From: Jaltomata sinuosa
Taxonomy: Eukaryota > Streptophyta > Magnoliopsida > Solanales > Solanaceae
Direction: 5' to 3'
DNA length: 64,000 bases
Assembly: GCA_003996215.1 (NCBI GenBank)
Contig: QJPP01001542.1
Location: forward strand, 62,001-126,000
Both the position numbers and the translations under genes were made by a program. The notes beneath the pieces were generated by a model, which was not told the origin of the DNA, searched no databases, and saw only the letters and a program-made list of their open reading frames with translations. Positions 55,297-64,000 of the stretch are shown in pieces (position 1 is the first letter of the stretch; each line of letters starts with the position of its first letter).

Positions 55297-56549
55297 ATGA
55301 GGGAATCTGAAGCCTCCCATCAACAACCAAAACGGAGCAAACCCGTTAACAATTCTCAATTTTCATCAATTTCAATGCAACATTCAATCCCTTTTCTGCC
55401 ACCAGAACTCGTCACTGAAATCCTCTCAAGGCTTCCTGTAAAAACCCTCTTGAAATTCAAGTGCGCTTCAAAATCTTGGCTTGCTTTAATCTCTAGCACC
55501 GAATTTGTCAAAATTCATCTCAGCATAAACGCTAATAACAAGGAATACACGCATCATAAGGTTATGATGAGTTGTCATCCTAACTACAATTTTAAAGATT
55601 GCAGTCTTAGCTCTTTATATAATGAATCTGTTACTGAAGCAAAAGAGTTGGATTATCCCGCCAAATCTTATGCAATGTACACACGAGTTCCATATGGTGA
55701 TCCTATTGCAGGTTCTGTCAATGGATTGATTTGTCTTGTCATTTACAAAAAGGAATTTTTTCTATGGAATCCATCAATTAGGAAGTACAAGAAATTGCCT
55801 GATCCTAATACTGCTCGGATATATTTCCCCCGGCGAGCATATGGTTTTGGATATGATGAGTTCCATGATGATTATAAGGTAGTGGTTTTTTTTCAATGAT
55901 ATTGTAAATAACGGGTCACATGAACTTGGGGTCAAAATATATAGTCTGAAGAGTGATTCTTGGAGACGTGTTGATGATTGTCCATGTCCGGCGCAACTAT
56001 ATACTTCAGGTACGTTTTTGAATGGGAAACTTCATTGGGGTGCTTCTACTGAGAAATCACATTTGGCTACTACTACTACTCGTCTTGAACGGATTATGAT
56101 ACCAAACATCATTTCTATTGATATGACTGATGAGAAATGGGGAGAGATAGAGCAACCCTCATGTTGAGGCTGGGAGTATTAGGAAGTGATCTTTCAGTCT
56201 CTTGTAATTGTAGCCACACTCATGTAGATGTTGGGGTTATGAAGGAGTATGGGATAAGGAATCTTGGACTAAGATGTTTACCCTCAAATATCCCGAGCAT
56301 CGATTGGGGAACGGAAATCTTGGGCAAATATGTTTACACATGGCAAATGAAGGTGAAATTTTGCTTGGGATCCTTGGAACAAATTTCATGATATATAATC
56401 CGAAGGGTGACTCACTCAGATATTTAGAAGTCATTAACTCTGATAGGTGGGACGATCCAAAAATCTACATTGAAAGCTTAGTTTGTCCTTTCTCTATGGG
56501 GACTGAGGATGCAACAAAAAAGGGGCTGAAAAAGCTCAGAACAAAATAA
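55297..56549 (+). pseudogene. F-box/FBA pseudogene with at least three lesions
   Basis: ATG at 55297 gives MRESEASHQQPKRSK, F-box FLPPELVTEILSRLPVKTLL, then GSVNGLICLVIYKKEFFLWN and YGFGYDEFHDDYKVV. An eight-T run (55887-55894) is one base out of frame and produces a stop at about 55900. The restored frame continues to LERIMIPNIISIDMTDEKWG and ends at 56164-56166, where about 12 codons are lost. A third one-base loss (about 56257) precedes the last frame, which carries YLEVINSD and IYIESLVCPF. The 3'-UTR intron ends remain: donor 56568, acceptor 58762 (2.2 kb). Confidence 0.85.
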
Positions 56550-57139
56550 TCGAGGAACGAATAACTTGTAAGAATACTTTCTTGTCTAAGTGTTGTTAAA
56601 TAATGTTTTATTATCTCAAACATAGAATAAACACATATTCTTTATACTATATTGCTAGGGGGATCTTTTTAGTCATTTTCATTCATGTTTTATTTTCAAG
56701 TAACAATAATTTTGTCTTCAACTTCATGCTAAATGGCTCTTGAAATTGTTTCTCTTATTGAGCAGTGTTTCGAGAGGATGTTATGCCTCTAGACAGAGTA
56801 AAAAATAAAGAAGCGCCAGGGACTTGGAAATCTTCGCTTAGGTCCTTCTTAGAGTTGTGTTTGATCTAGGGGATTTCTTGATTAATTTTTTCTACTGAAA
56901 AAAACTTAACTAGGGAAAAGAGAGGAAACTCGGCAATTCCTGTACAAGGATTAAGCTCAGTTAAAATAACTAGTTTTGGTTACCCACACCAGTAATACTG
57001 ACAAAAACAAGAGGTAAAAACTCAGTGGCCTTAAAAATCCCTCATCTCAATTATCTTCTCGCAAGATTTTACTGATGTTTTTCCTAAACCTCGGTGGAAA
57101 AACACAAGAAGTTTGTGTTATAGAAGCGAGATACATTCA
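56550..57139. other. 3' flank of the 55297 pseudogene
   Basis: Start of the putative 2.2-kb 3'-UTR intron; no gene recognised. Confidence 0.4.
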
Positions 57140-57545
57140 TATAGAGTTTGTACCGCAGGTACCATGGATTGTACATAATTGATGAATTGCTTGTCAAGCG
57201 ACCGTCCAATTCCCTGAACTTGAACTGAAATCAAAGCTGCAGTAAACTCGAGGTTCCCATCTTCATCCGGCTTCATTCTTCTCAATTTCCCTTTCTAGCC
57301 AAAATCCGAGGAGTAAAATCTTCCATTAATTTGATTGACTTTCCCTGTATCCTCCAAGCGCTGAAGGGCATTTGGAAAAGTGAAGTATCTATCGTTTCCA
57401 TTGTAGATAAGCATATTGGATCCACCAAACTGGAATTTTCCATTACTGAAAGTTGCATTTGTACCACAAGTTATATTTTCTCTTTTGAAGTTTGAACTGA
57501 AAGTTATATTCCATCTGCTACTTATATTATGATAACTTGAGTAAG
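57140..57545 (-). pseudogene. Unrecognised coding relic with one in-frame stop
   Basis: The minus-strand frame is protein-like for about 130 codons: NISSRWNITFSSNFKRENIT, CGTNATFSNGKFQFGGSNML, NDRYFTFPNALQRLEDTGKV, NQINGRFYSSDFG, a TAG near 57296, then MKPDEDGNLEFTAALISVQV and GRSLDKQFINYVQSM. Composition (Asn-X-Thr/Ser sites, aromatic residues, Cys) suggests an extracellular protein, but I do not recognise the family. It lies antisense inside the putative 3'-UTR intron of the 55297 F-box pseudogene. No ATG-initiated full frame is visible; probably a captured or degraded exon. Confidence 0.4.
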
Positions 57546-59221
57546 AAGATGAAATACAGGGTTGCTTAACAAAGTTGGCGGCCTAAAGCAAGATTTTATT
57601 AGGAGGCCTTATGTTCTTTTAAATGTCTTCCATATAATTTTTTTAAAGGTTTATTTTTATAGCTTTTTTAAATGCAAAGTTGTTAACATTTTTTCCAATC
57701 AATTTATTCTTAAAAAAATTCAACTGATATCGCTAATCAATCAGATGACTTAAGTTTTTCTCTTTTCATTGTTAATATAAAAATCTTGTAACTTTTCCCT
57801 TAAAATATAGTAGCAGCTCCTCTGTGTACGTGGCATTACTCCTTTCAAATTGAAAATTCTCAATAAATGTTACCATAGAACTTTGTTTAAGAGGGCCCTA
57901 TCTAGTTAAGGTAAATAGAAGTGCAAACTTTTGGTCTTTCGAACAAGAATTAGTCCTTCTATAGCAAATTCTTTAACAGTATCTTGTTCCTAATTAGTGG
58001 CAATGTGTACTCCATTTTATTCTACTTGTAATTATTACAAAGTTGAAAAAGATTTGATATTTGATACCCCTAAGTGGGACTATAGAGAATTGGCAAACTG
58101 AGAGGGTTCTAATCCGAGTAACTATCCAAGTTCTTTATATTTTATCATAAATAAGGCTGCAAACAGTGTCTATACATTTTTTTAGCAGAATCCATGTTAT
58201 CATCCCTAATGGACATTGTAATCTTATGTCTTTAAACTACGACACACCATATAACTTCGAGATGTCGATCATGGTTTGTCAATGTTGAGAAACTAGTGCC
58301 TTGCAGTTAAAATATCTGAAGTAATAATATTTGGCCGTGTACCCGTAGTGTTTATTTTGACAATCTGAAAAGTTTCCAGATCAAGCAACTGAAGGAAATA
58401 CAGAGGAGGGATAGTAATTAACCCCTCTAAGAATAAAATCTCGACCTCTTGATGCCATGTCTCTTCTGTTTTGTTTGCATTAAGATATTAAGTATGTCTT
58501 GCCTTAGGCTTATCAAAATGACAAAATGAGAGTATAAGGGCTTGTAAAGGTGGATAGTGAAGTAACTAAATCAATCTAGTATTTTTCAGATAATTGTAAC
58601 TATCATATGTTTGACTCGTGAACCGAATAACTTTCGTTTTAAGTGATGTTTGGTGCAGGTTAGAAATATGACCATGCGCGATGTTTGTTGCATGTTAGAA
58701 CTGTGATTCATGATTGATCAATAAGGTATTATTCTGATTCGTTTTTGTTGTTGAACTTTCAGGAAGTGGAAGCTGTTATTGAGAAGTAAACCAGATTTTC
58801 CACAAATGTTTACTGGTGAGGCTGCTGCTTCAGGGAACCTGATGAACCTACTATGCGTTGAAGTACTATATATTGCTAAACAATAATGTCGCTCTTGTTT
58901 TAACTGTCTTTTTCGTGTTGGCTGTTCTTGTTAGCTACTACTTCGAAGGTTGTTGAGGATTCTGGTAAATTATATGATGTAAGATCTACAGGGGACACGA
59001 ATGATGTGATGTACTTTGAACACACATAGTTATTCTATTCTCCCAATCTAAGAGGTGATTGGTGAGATGAGAAAGGCATAGAGAAAAAGGAGAACTAACC
59101 ATCCATTAACAAGCCACCATCGGAGCATATGTAGGATCTTAGAATCAGCAGGTCCAGATTCTTCAGAACTTAGACGATCTCCAGCAATATACCGTGTTTG
59201 TTCGCACTATCAACCTGTGGA
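57546..59221. other. Mostly unassigned DNA, including the 3'-UTR exon of the 55297 pseudogene
   Basis: At 58763 GAAGTGGAAGCTG follows an ACTTTCAG acceptor and matches the start of the family's 3'-UTR exon. Otherwise no gene is seen. Confidence 0.4.
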
Positions 59222-59290
59222 CCGAAAATAACAATAACTACGTCTCAATCCCAGACAAATTAGGTTCAGCTATATGAATGCTCACTCTAT
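59222..59290 (+). repeat. RTE/LINE-like tail
   Basis: AACAATAACTACGTCTCAAT, CCCAGACAAATTAGGTTCAG and CTATATGAATGCTCAC: the dispersed repeat seen in part at 28948-29005. Confidence 0.5.
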
Positions 59291-59779
59291 GTTGCTCAAT
59301 TTTTACTCATCTCCATCTTGTTCAATTTCATCCTAGTTGTCATAATCCTCATCTTCTTCATCTTTAGTACTTGCATTCACCTAAATCGACCCAAGTAGTA
59401 AAGAAAGAATCTTTCTTGAGAAACGGAGAAGATCAAATCTTTAATATCTTCTACTGGCCGGGGATGCCGTGACAACAGAGAGATCCATGAATATGGCGAT
59501 ATTCATTTTTGTTTGTCAAACGTGGATGACCTATATGCCAAATAGCTATATTATATAGGTATTCATATATAATCAGACCTAAAAACACATTTTTACGACT
59601 GCTGTATAAATAACTACAGGACAGTGAGCAGAGAAAAAAATTGAGCAATTTGATACCTAAGCTGTAACAAGAATGAGTAAATACCTAAAGTATGAATACA
59701 TATTTGCAGCATTGACAATCTCCTCATGGTGTGCAACATCCGGTTCCAGCGACGCCTCAATAGCCACCAATGATCTGAG

Positions 59780-59889
59780 TCTGAAGAGGAGGAAAGAAAT
59801 GGAGGAACCTAAAGATACTCGGCCAATTTGATATAATCTGTGCGCATTAGTAATGACATCCCCGCAAATTAACAGTTTTTTTTGTAGTG
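59780..59889 (-). mobile_element. CACTA-like terminus
   Basis: On the minus strand CACTACAAAAAAAACTG begins at 59889, followed by TTAATTTGCGGGGATGTC, as in CACTA MITEs. The 89-residue minus-strand frame at 59657-59926 crosses this terminus and is therefore unlikely to be a gene. Confidence 0.45.
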
Positions 59890-59926
59890 ATTGCTGACTT
59901 CTGCGTGCATCTTGATGACGAAGCAT

Positions 59927-60627
59927 GGTGTTGCCTCGTTGATGTTCGTGTCAAAGATGTTAATTTTCTTTATATATGCATATTGTTTGTCAAAAGTAGT
60001 GTCTAGCTGATGTTGGTCTTTACTATATATATTGATCATAGGAATTATCTAGTAGTTTTGGTTCAAACCTTGCATTTGTCTTAGGAAATTAATTTAATAT
60101 GTACAAATTGTTAATTTAGAACTAAGTAACTCAAAGGACTAAAATCTCAAACATAAGTTTCAAATCCTGACTAATCAACGACAACAATGTCGACCACAAT
60201 CAACAAGTAGTAGTGTGAAACACATCTATACACTCCATCCCTATTTCTCTCTATATCTCTCTCTCCTCTCTCTGCCATGACCGATGATCTAGCTTCGTCA
60301 AAACTTCTTTTTTTGGAATGAAAATAATTTTGAAATTGTTATGATAGATGGAGATTCCATTGTACATGGAGAGGAGAAGTTATGCAAGTCATTGGAGAGA
60401 ACTCCGGCGAAAAACAAAAAAAACAACATATAGAGATTTGATTTTTCCGTGAAGCTTCGACGAATTTCTGGAAAATTGGTGGTGGAAAACAGCTGGCGGA
60501 GCAGCAGATGTTGGTGGCAAAGAAGACAAAATTCGAAATTTTGGGATAATATGTTTTTAAAGAAACTATTACACTATATTATAAAAATAAAAGATTATTA
60601 ATTCAAATAATTAGTACATTTTGGGTC
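59927..60627. other. Intergenic, no gene seen
   Basis: AT-rich DNA with a CT-rich stretch at about 60240-60275 (TCTCTCTCCTCTCTC). Nothing recognisable. Confidence 0.4.
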
Positions 60628-60753
60628 GAGCTCGTCGCACGGGCGGTTTACCTCTTTTGTATAGTTTGCGAGCTATTATACAAGAACGGGGACTAATTAC
60701 CTTATGCGCGCCCAAAGGATAGTGGTTGCGGGTGCCCTTGTCATCAAAAAAGA
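60628..60753 (+). mobile_element. SINE-like 3' fragment upstream of the last F-box gene
   Basis: GTCGCACGGGCGGTTTACCT, AACGGGGACTAATTACC, GGATAGTGGTTGCGGGTGCC and CTTGTCATCAAAAAAGAA resemble the 3' half and A-rich tail of a Solanaceae SINE. It lies about 170 bp before the start codon and could contribute to the promoter or leader. Confidence 0.5.
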
Positions 60754-60919
60754 ATAATTAATAGAATTCTATTTAAAGATAGATTATCCCAAACAAAAAT
60801 TGACAGCCCAAAAGAAATACGTACATTACTTAAGTAGGTTTGTTTTACCTTATAAAAGCAATACTATATCTGAAGACTTTCTTGTGACTTTGACAATATA
60901 CTACGCAGCCCTCTCTCCA

Positions 60920-62110
60920 ATGGAATCCGAGAGAGATGGTACCTCCCATCAACGGAGGAAACCGGACACTGAAGTGGCACATAATTGGATCTTGAAAATC
61001 CCTCTTCTGCCGAAAGAACTCGTTACTGAAATCCTCTCAAGGCTTCCAGTGAAATCCCTCTTGAAATTTAGGTCTGTTTCAAAATCTTGGCTTGCGTTGA
61101 TCTCTAGCCCTGAATTTATCAAGACCCATCTTAGTGTATCTGCTAATAACAAAGAATACACCCACCATAGGCTCTTGTTGAGTTATTATCTACCTGAATG
61201 CCTTTTGAAGGACTGTTCTCTTAGCTCGGTACTTTGTGAGTCTGTTATGGAAGTTTCACCTTTGAATTATCCTATAAAAAAGCAACATTATAATATTTGG
61301 AGTACAGTTGTGGGTTCTGTCAATGGATTGATTTGTCTTTCCACCTATGGGTCAAAACTTTTGTGTTTATGGAATCCATCAACTAGAAAGTACAAGAAAG
61401 TCCCTCATCTTACAACTGATTTCATGGTCTGTGTCGTATATAGTTTTGGATATGATGAGTTCCATGATGATTATAAGGTGGTGGGTTGTATTTTCTCTTC
61501 TCGCAATTCGCCTGATCCTGTTGATGTCAAAATATATAGTCTAAAGGATGATTCTTGGAGAAGTGTTCGTTATCCTCCTCCTGATGGGATGCGATTTTGG
61601 GGTCCCGGTAAGTTTGTGAATGGGAAGCTTCATTGGGTTAACAGTATTGGTCCTGTTTTGGATAAGGGTTGGAACATCATTTCTATTAATTTGGCTGATG
61701 AGAAATGGGAAAAGGTTGAGCAACCTTGCTGTGGAGAAGAAAACGATGTTTTGGTGTTGGGAGTGGTGGGAAATAATCTTTCTATAATAAGTAGGGATAA
61801 TCATCTGAGATCCCACATAGATGTATGGGTTATGAAGGAGTGTGGCGTTAAAGAATCTTGGACGAAGATGTTTACCTTCAAGTGTTCTCATAGTCCCATG
61901 TCGTCGGTGTTTAAGCCAACCTTTTTAGTTTCAAATAATGATGAAATTTGGCTTAAGTTTGGACAAAATTTCTTGTTGTACAATCTGAAGGATAAATTGA
62001 CCAGATATCCAAAGTTTACTAAGTTTGTATCTGGTCTTGTGAAGGCAATTTACGTTGAAAGCCTAGTTTCTCCTACTTTACAAAACGAACCAATTACACA
62101 ACAGGAATGA
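60920..62110 (+). CDS. F-box/FBA protein (At3g23880-like), intact single coding exon
   Basis: Probable SCF ubiquitin-ligase adaptor with unknown substrate. ATG at 60920 was chosen because MESERDGTSHQRRKPD aligns with sister N-termini (MESVEDEAVHQHPKR, MEAGGDEASRQHPKQ); the frame extends further upstream but without family similarity. The protein has 396 residues: F-box at about 28-70 (IPLLPKELVTEILSRLPVKS, KFRSVSKSWLALISSPEF) and FBA_1-type domain (GSVNGLICLSTYGSKLLCLW, SFGYDEFHDDYKVVG, FVNGKLHWVNS, LGVVGNNLS, VWVMKECGVKESWTKMF, IYVESLVSPTL). The tail NEPITQQE matches NQPSTHQE in copy 4. A conserved donor-like GTAAGAG follows at 62156; the matching 3'-UTR acceptor was not found before the window end. 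Confidence 0.9.
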   Translation: MESERDGTSHQRRKPDTEVAHNWILKIPLLPKELVTEILSRLPVKSLLKFRSVSKSWLALISSPEFIKTHLSVSANNKEYTHHRLLLSYYLPECLLKDCSLSSVLCESVMEVSPLNYPIKKQHYNIWSTVVGSVNGLICLSTYGSKLLCLWNPSTRKYKKVPHLTTDFMVCVVYSFGYDEFHDDYKVVGCIFSSRNSPDPVDVKIYSLKDDSWRSVRYPPPDGMRFWGPGKFVNGKLHWVNSIGPVLDKGWNIISINLADEKWEKVEQPCCGEENDVLVLGVVGNNLSIISRDNHLRSHIDVWVMKECGVKESWTKMFTFKCSHSPMSSVFKPTFLVSNNDEIWLKFGQNFLLYNLKDKLTRYPKFTKFVSGLVKAIYVESLVSPTLQNEPITQQE

Positions 62111-62367
62111 AGGGTGCAGAAGCTCAGATGCGCGCAATTGTGTAAGTAATGACTTGTAAGAGTTCCACTTTATATATATATTTTGCACGAGAAAAGACGT
62201 TGCATGCATATTTATGGGACACATTTACACCGTTTCTGCTTGGAGATCTTATTTGTCCTTTTACTTTTTACATATTTCCATAAAAAAACAACTTTTATGA
62301 GAACAGTTATTTGTACCATGGAGAAAATCCTGGACACCATCCTCATTAGTAACATTGTTAGTGAGGA

Positions 62368-62425
62368 TTCATACATTGGACCCCAGCTTGTTTGGGACTG
62401 AGGCGTAGTAATAGTAGTTGTTGTT
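62368..62425 (-). repeat. Reversed RTE/LINE-like tail
   Basis: GGACCCCAGCTTGTTTGGGA then CTGAGGCGTAGTAATAGTAG is the reverse orientation of the repeat at 28948-29005 and 59222-59290. Confidence 0.5.
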
Positions 62426-63089
62426 ATGGTATATAGTTCCGGGTTTTTCCTTTGCTGCTAATAGCTAGCTGTTTATTTTGTTCTGAACTTGTTTTGGTGT
62501 TTCCCTGCTGCTAATTGGTAATCGCCAACTGATTATTTTCTTGAGGACATCTTCTTAAGATCTTATTCTCTCATTCATTTGGCCAATCAAAGGATATTTT
62601 AATCTTCTTTCACTTAGACAGTAACCTTGACACGAGCAAGAGTTTCTCGCAAGGAGAAAGCATATTAGGAAGCTAATTTAGGGAGGGGTCTTGCGAGTTG
62701 TATCAAATTGCAGCAAGAGAGGGTTATGGTTTTATGTAAAGGTGGTGTTTACTATGGTCAGTGCAGTGAGGGTACTTGTAATTCACTAGGTAGCCATACA
62801 ACTCTCGTCTCAAGTTTGATTTAGCCACGTCAATTCCTTTGAGTTTAGGTTGCGACCTCTCTACCAATTTATCGATCCCGCTCATTTAGGCCAGTCCTAC
62901 AGAGAGAGACTCCAAAAGTATCGACACGCCTGAGAATGAATTATGATACAGAGTCGAATAAGACACAATTCAGAGCATAGGGAATCTATACTCGAGCGTG
63001 CTCTAAATTCATCCAACTACTCATTTTGGGAAGCATAACTTGATCATGTGGATCGGTGCTAGTACTCCTTGTGACTTATTATTAACAGT

Positions 63090-63230
63090 AAAGTTGTCTG
63101 CGTATAGCCTATAATGCTTGCATTAGAATAGGCTTTCTACATCACACCCCTTGGGGTGTAGCCCTTCATAGGACCCTGCGTGAATGGGCCGGGGATGCTT
63201 TGTGCACTGGGCTGCCTTTTTTTATTTATT
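63090..63230 (+). mobile_element. tRNA-derived SINE, 3' part
   Basis: TTGCATTAGAATAGGC, CACACCCCTTGGGGTGTAGC, CCTTCATAGGACCCTGCG and GTGCACTGGGCTGCCTTTTT: same family as 1256-1376 and 4246-4390, 5'-truncated. Confidence 0.75.
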
Positions 63231-64000
63231 AATAATATATGCCCCTCCAAAATTGCACCTGTGCTGCTGTCTAGACATTTAGTAGCAATAAAATTGATTG
63301 ATTGAGGAGAAAGCAGTTGAGGAAATAATTTGCTTCTATGATCATGAGAGTAGATTGTTCATACCTGTGAACAGTGGGTTGCAGTTGATCTTTCATAAAT
63401 ATTAATTAATAGTTCAAAAAGAATTAGGTACTATGGTTAGTTTATGTATCACGAAGTGAGAGATGAAAAGCCTTGTCAAGTAAAACTCTACTTCGTCATG
63501 GTATCAGCTGGCATTGTTAAAATTTGATTCAAGTCAAATATGGCCAAGCAAATACAAACGAGTAAAAACAGTTATTACATGTCTGAAAACAATGTCGGTA
63601 GTAGTGAGACATTGGAACAAGTAGTAAAATCAACTTACTACCCATTTTTAGCAGCATAATATGTTTGACGCTGATTAATATGAGTACTACTTGTGACTTT
63701 AGTCGCAATCGTAATTTCTTTTATATTTATGATAGACTACATATAGCACATGAAGTTTCACCCTCATGATTTAGCCATCAGATTAGTTGACTTAACTATC
63801 TTATATTTGTTAATGCTCACTGCTTAGATCGAAATTGAACAGAAGAACCTTACATGCCTCAAGTATAGTCGGTAAGGGAATCAATATACAACTCATTTTT
63901 TTACTTAAGAGGAAGGCAATTTCTGATGAAAATGATTTTTGCTGCGTTTTAAATGTAGACCGTGCATAGGAATGGCACTGCATCTACATTGTTTTTAACA
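63231..64000. other. Right-edge DNA, no established gene
   Basis: At 63495-63511 TCATGGTATCAGCTGGC resembles the end of a Copia LTR (CA) followed by a Met-tRNA primer-binding site (TGGTATCAG), and 63540 starts a 39-codon frame MAKQIQTSKNSYYMSENNVG and beyond. This is suggestive only; no LTR pair or polyprotein is visible. Confidence 0.3.

Noticed and set aside
59657..59926. 89-residue minus-strand frame as a gene
   Set aside because: It runs across a CACTA terminus (59889) and shows no recognisable family.
60800..60919. N-terminal extension of the 60920 F-box protein
   Set aside because: That stretch begins with TTG, not ATG, and shows no similarity to sister N-termini, which align from the ATG at 60920.
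1..64000. CRISPR arrays, bacterial operons, riboswitches
   Set aside because: The window is plant nuclear DNA with spliced genes; no regularly spaced short repeats with unique spacers were seen.

Overview
The window is plant nuclear DNA, AT-rich, with spliced genes separated by transposon debris. Several tRNA-derived SINE tails of the types common in Solanaceae (ends such as GGGCTGCC, GGTATGTTGTTGTTG and GTGCGCGCAAGCTGGCC-like), together with the gene set, point to a member of the nightshade family. I cannot fix the species.

Layout. 1-2039: a broken SABATH carboxyl methyltransferase, entering from the left edge. 3440-5915: a complete four-exon 60S ribosomal protein L13a gene (206 aa) behind a duplicated promoter block. 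6128-7687: a non-autonomous Helitron. 10298-14405: a complete five-exon pectin methylesterase (342 aa) with unusually repetitive introns. 14941-24494: a plus-strand tandem array of F-box/FBA (At3g23880-like) copies, all damaged; the best preserved one (20015-21208) is open throughout but has GTG where its sisters have ATG. A calmodulin C-terminal fragment (18447-18560) sits inside this array. 26689-34670: a complete nine-exon HESO1/Cid1-like terminal nucleotidyltransferase (594 aa) with four 32-residue Trp-rich WG/GW repeats at its C-terminus. 35469-43592 (minus): a complete four-exon YUCCA10/11-type flavin monooxygenase (386 aa) with a 5.9-kb first intron containing a long hairpin and a 333-bp tandem repeat. 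46130-54780: two minus-strand F-box units related by segmental duplication, one deleted internally and one intact (50730-51983); the flank of the intact unit carries a LINE that itself carries a hAT MITE. 55297-56549: a frameshifted F-box pseudogene. 60920-62110: a second intact F-box gene. The right end is SINE-rich and without a clear gene.

Functionally the window holds one housekeeping translation gene, one cell-wall enzyme, one probable small-RNA/mRNA 3'-tailing enzyme, one auxin-biosynthesis enzyme, and a fast-turning-over F-box family of at least nine loci. No operon-like relation is expected. The most interesting signals are the WG/GW array on the nucleotidyltransferase (a candidate Argonaute hook), the hairpin in the YUCCA intron, and the F-box family's decay pattern and conserved 3'-UTR intron. 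All splice sites below were inferred by eye from GT/AG sites, reading frame and family similarity; no search was run.
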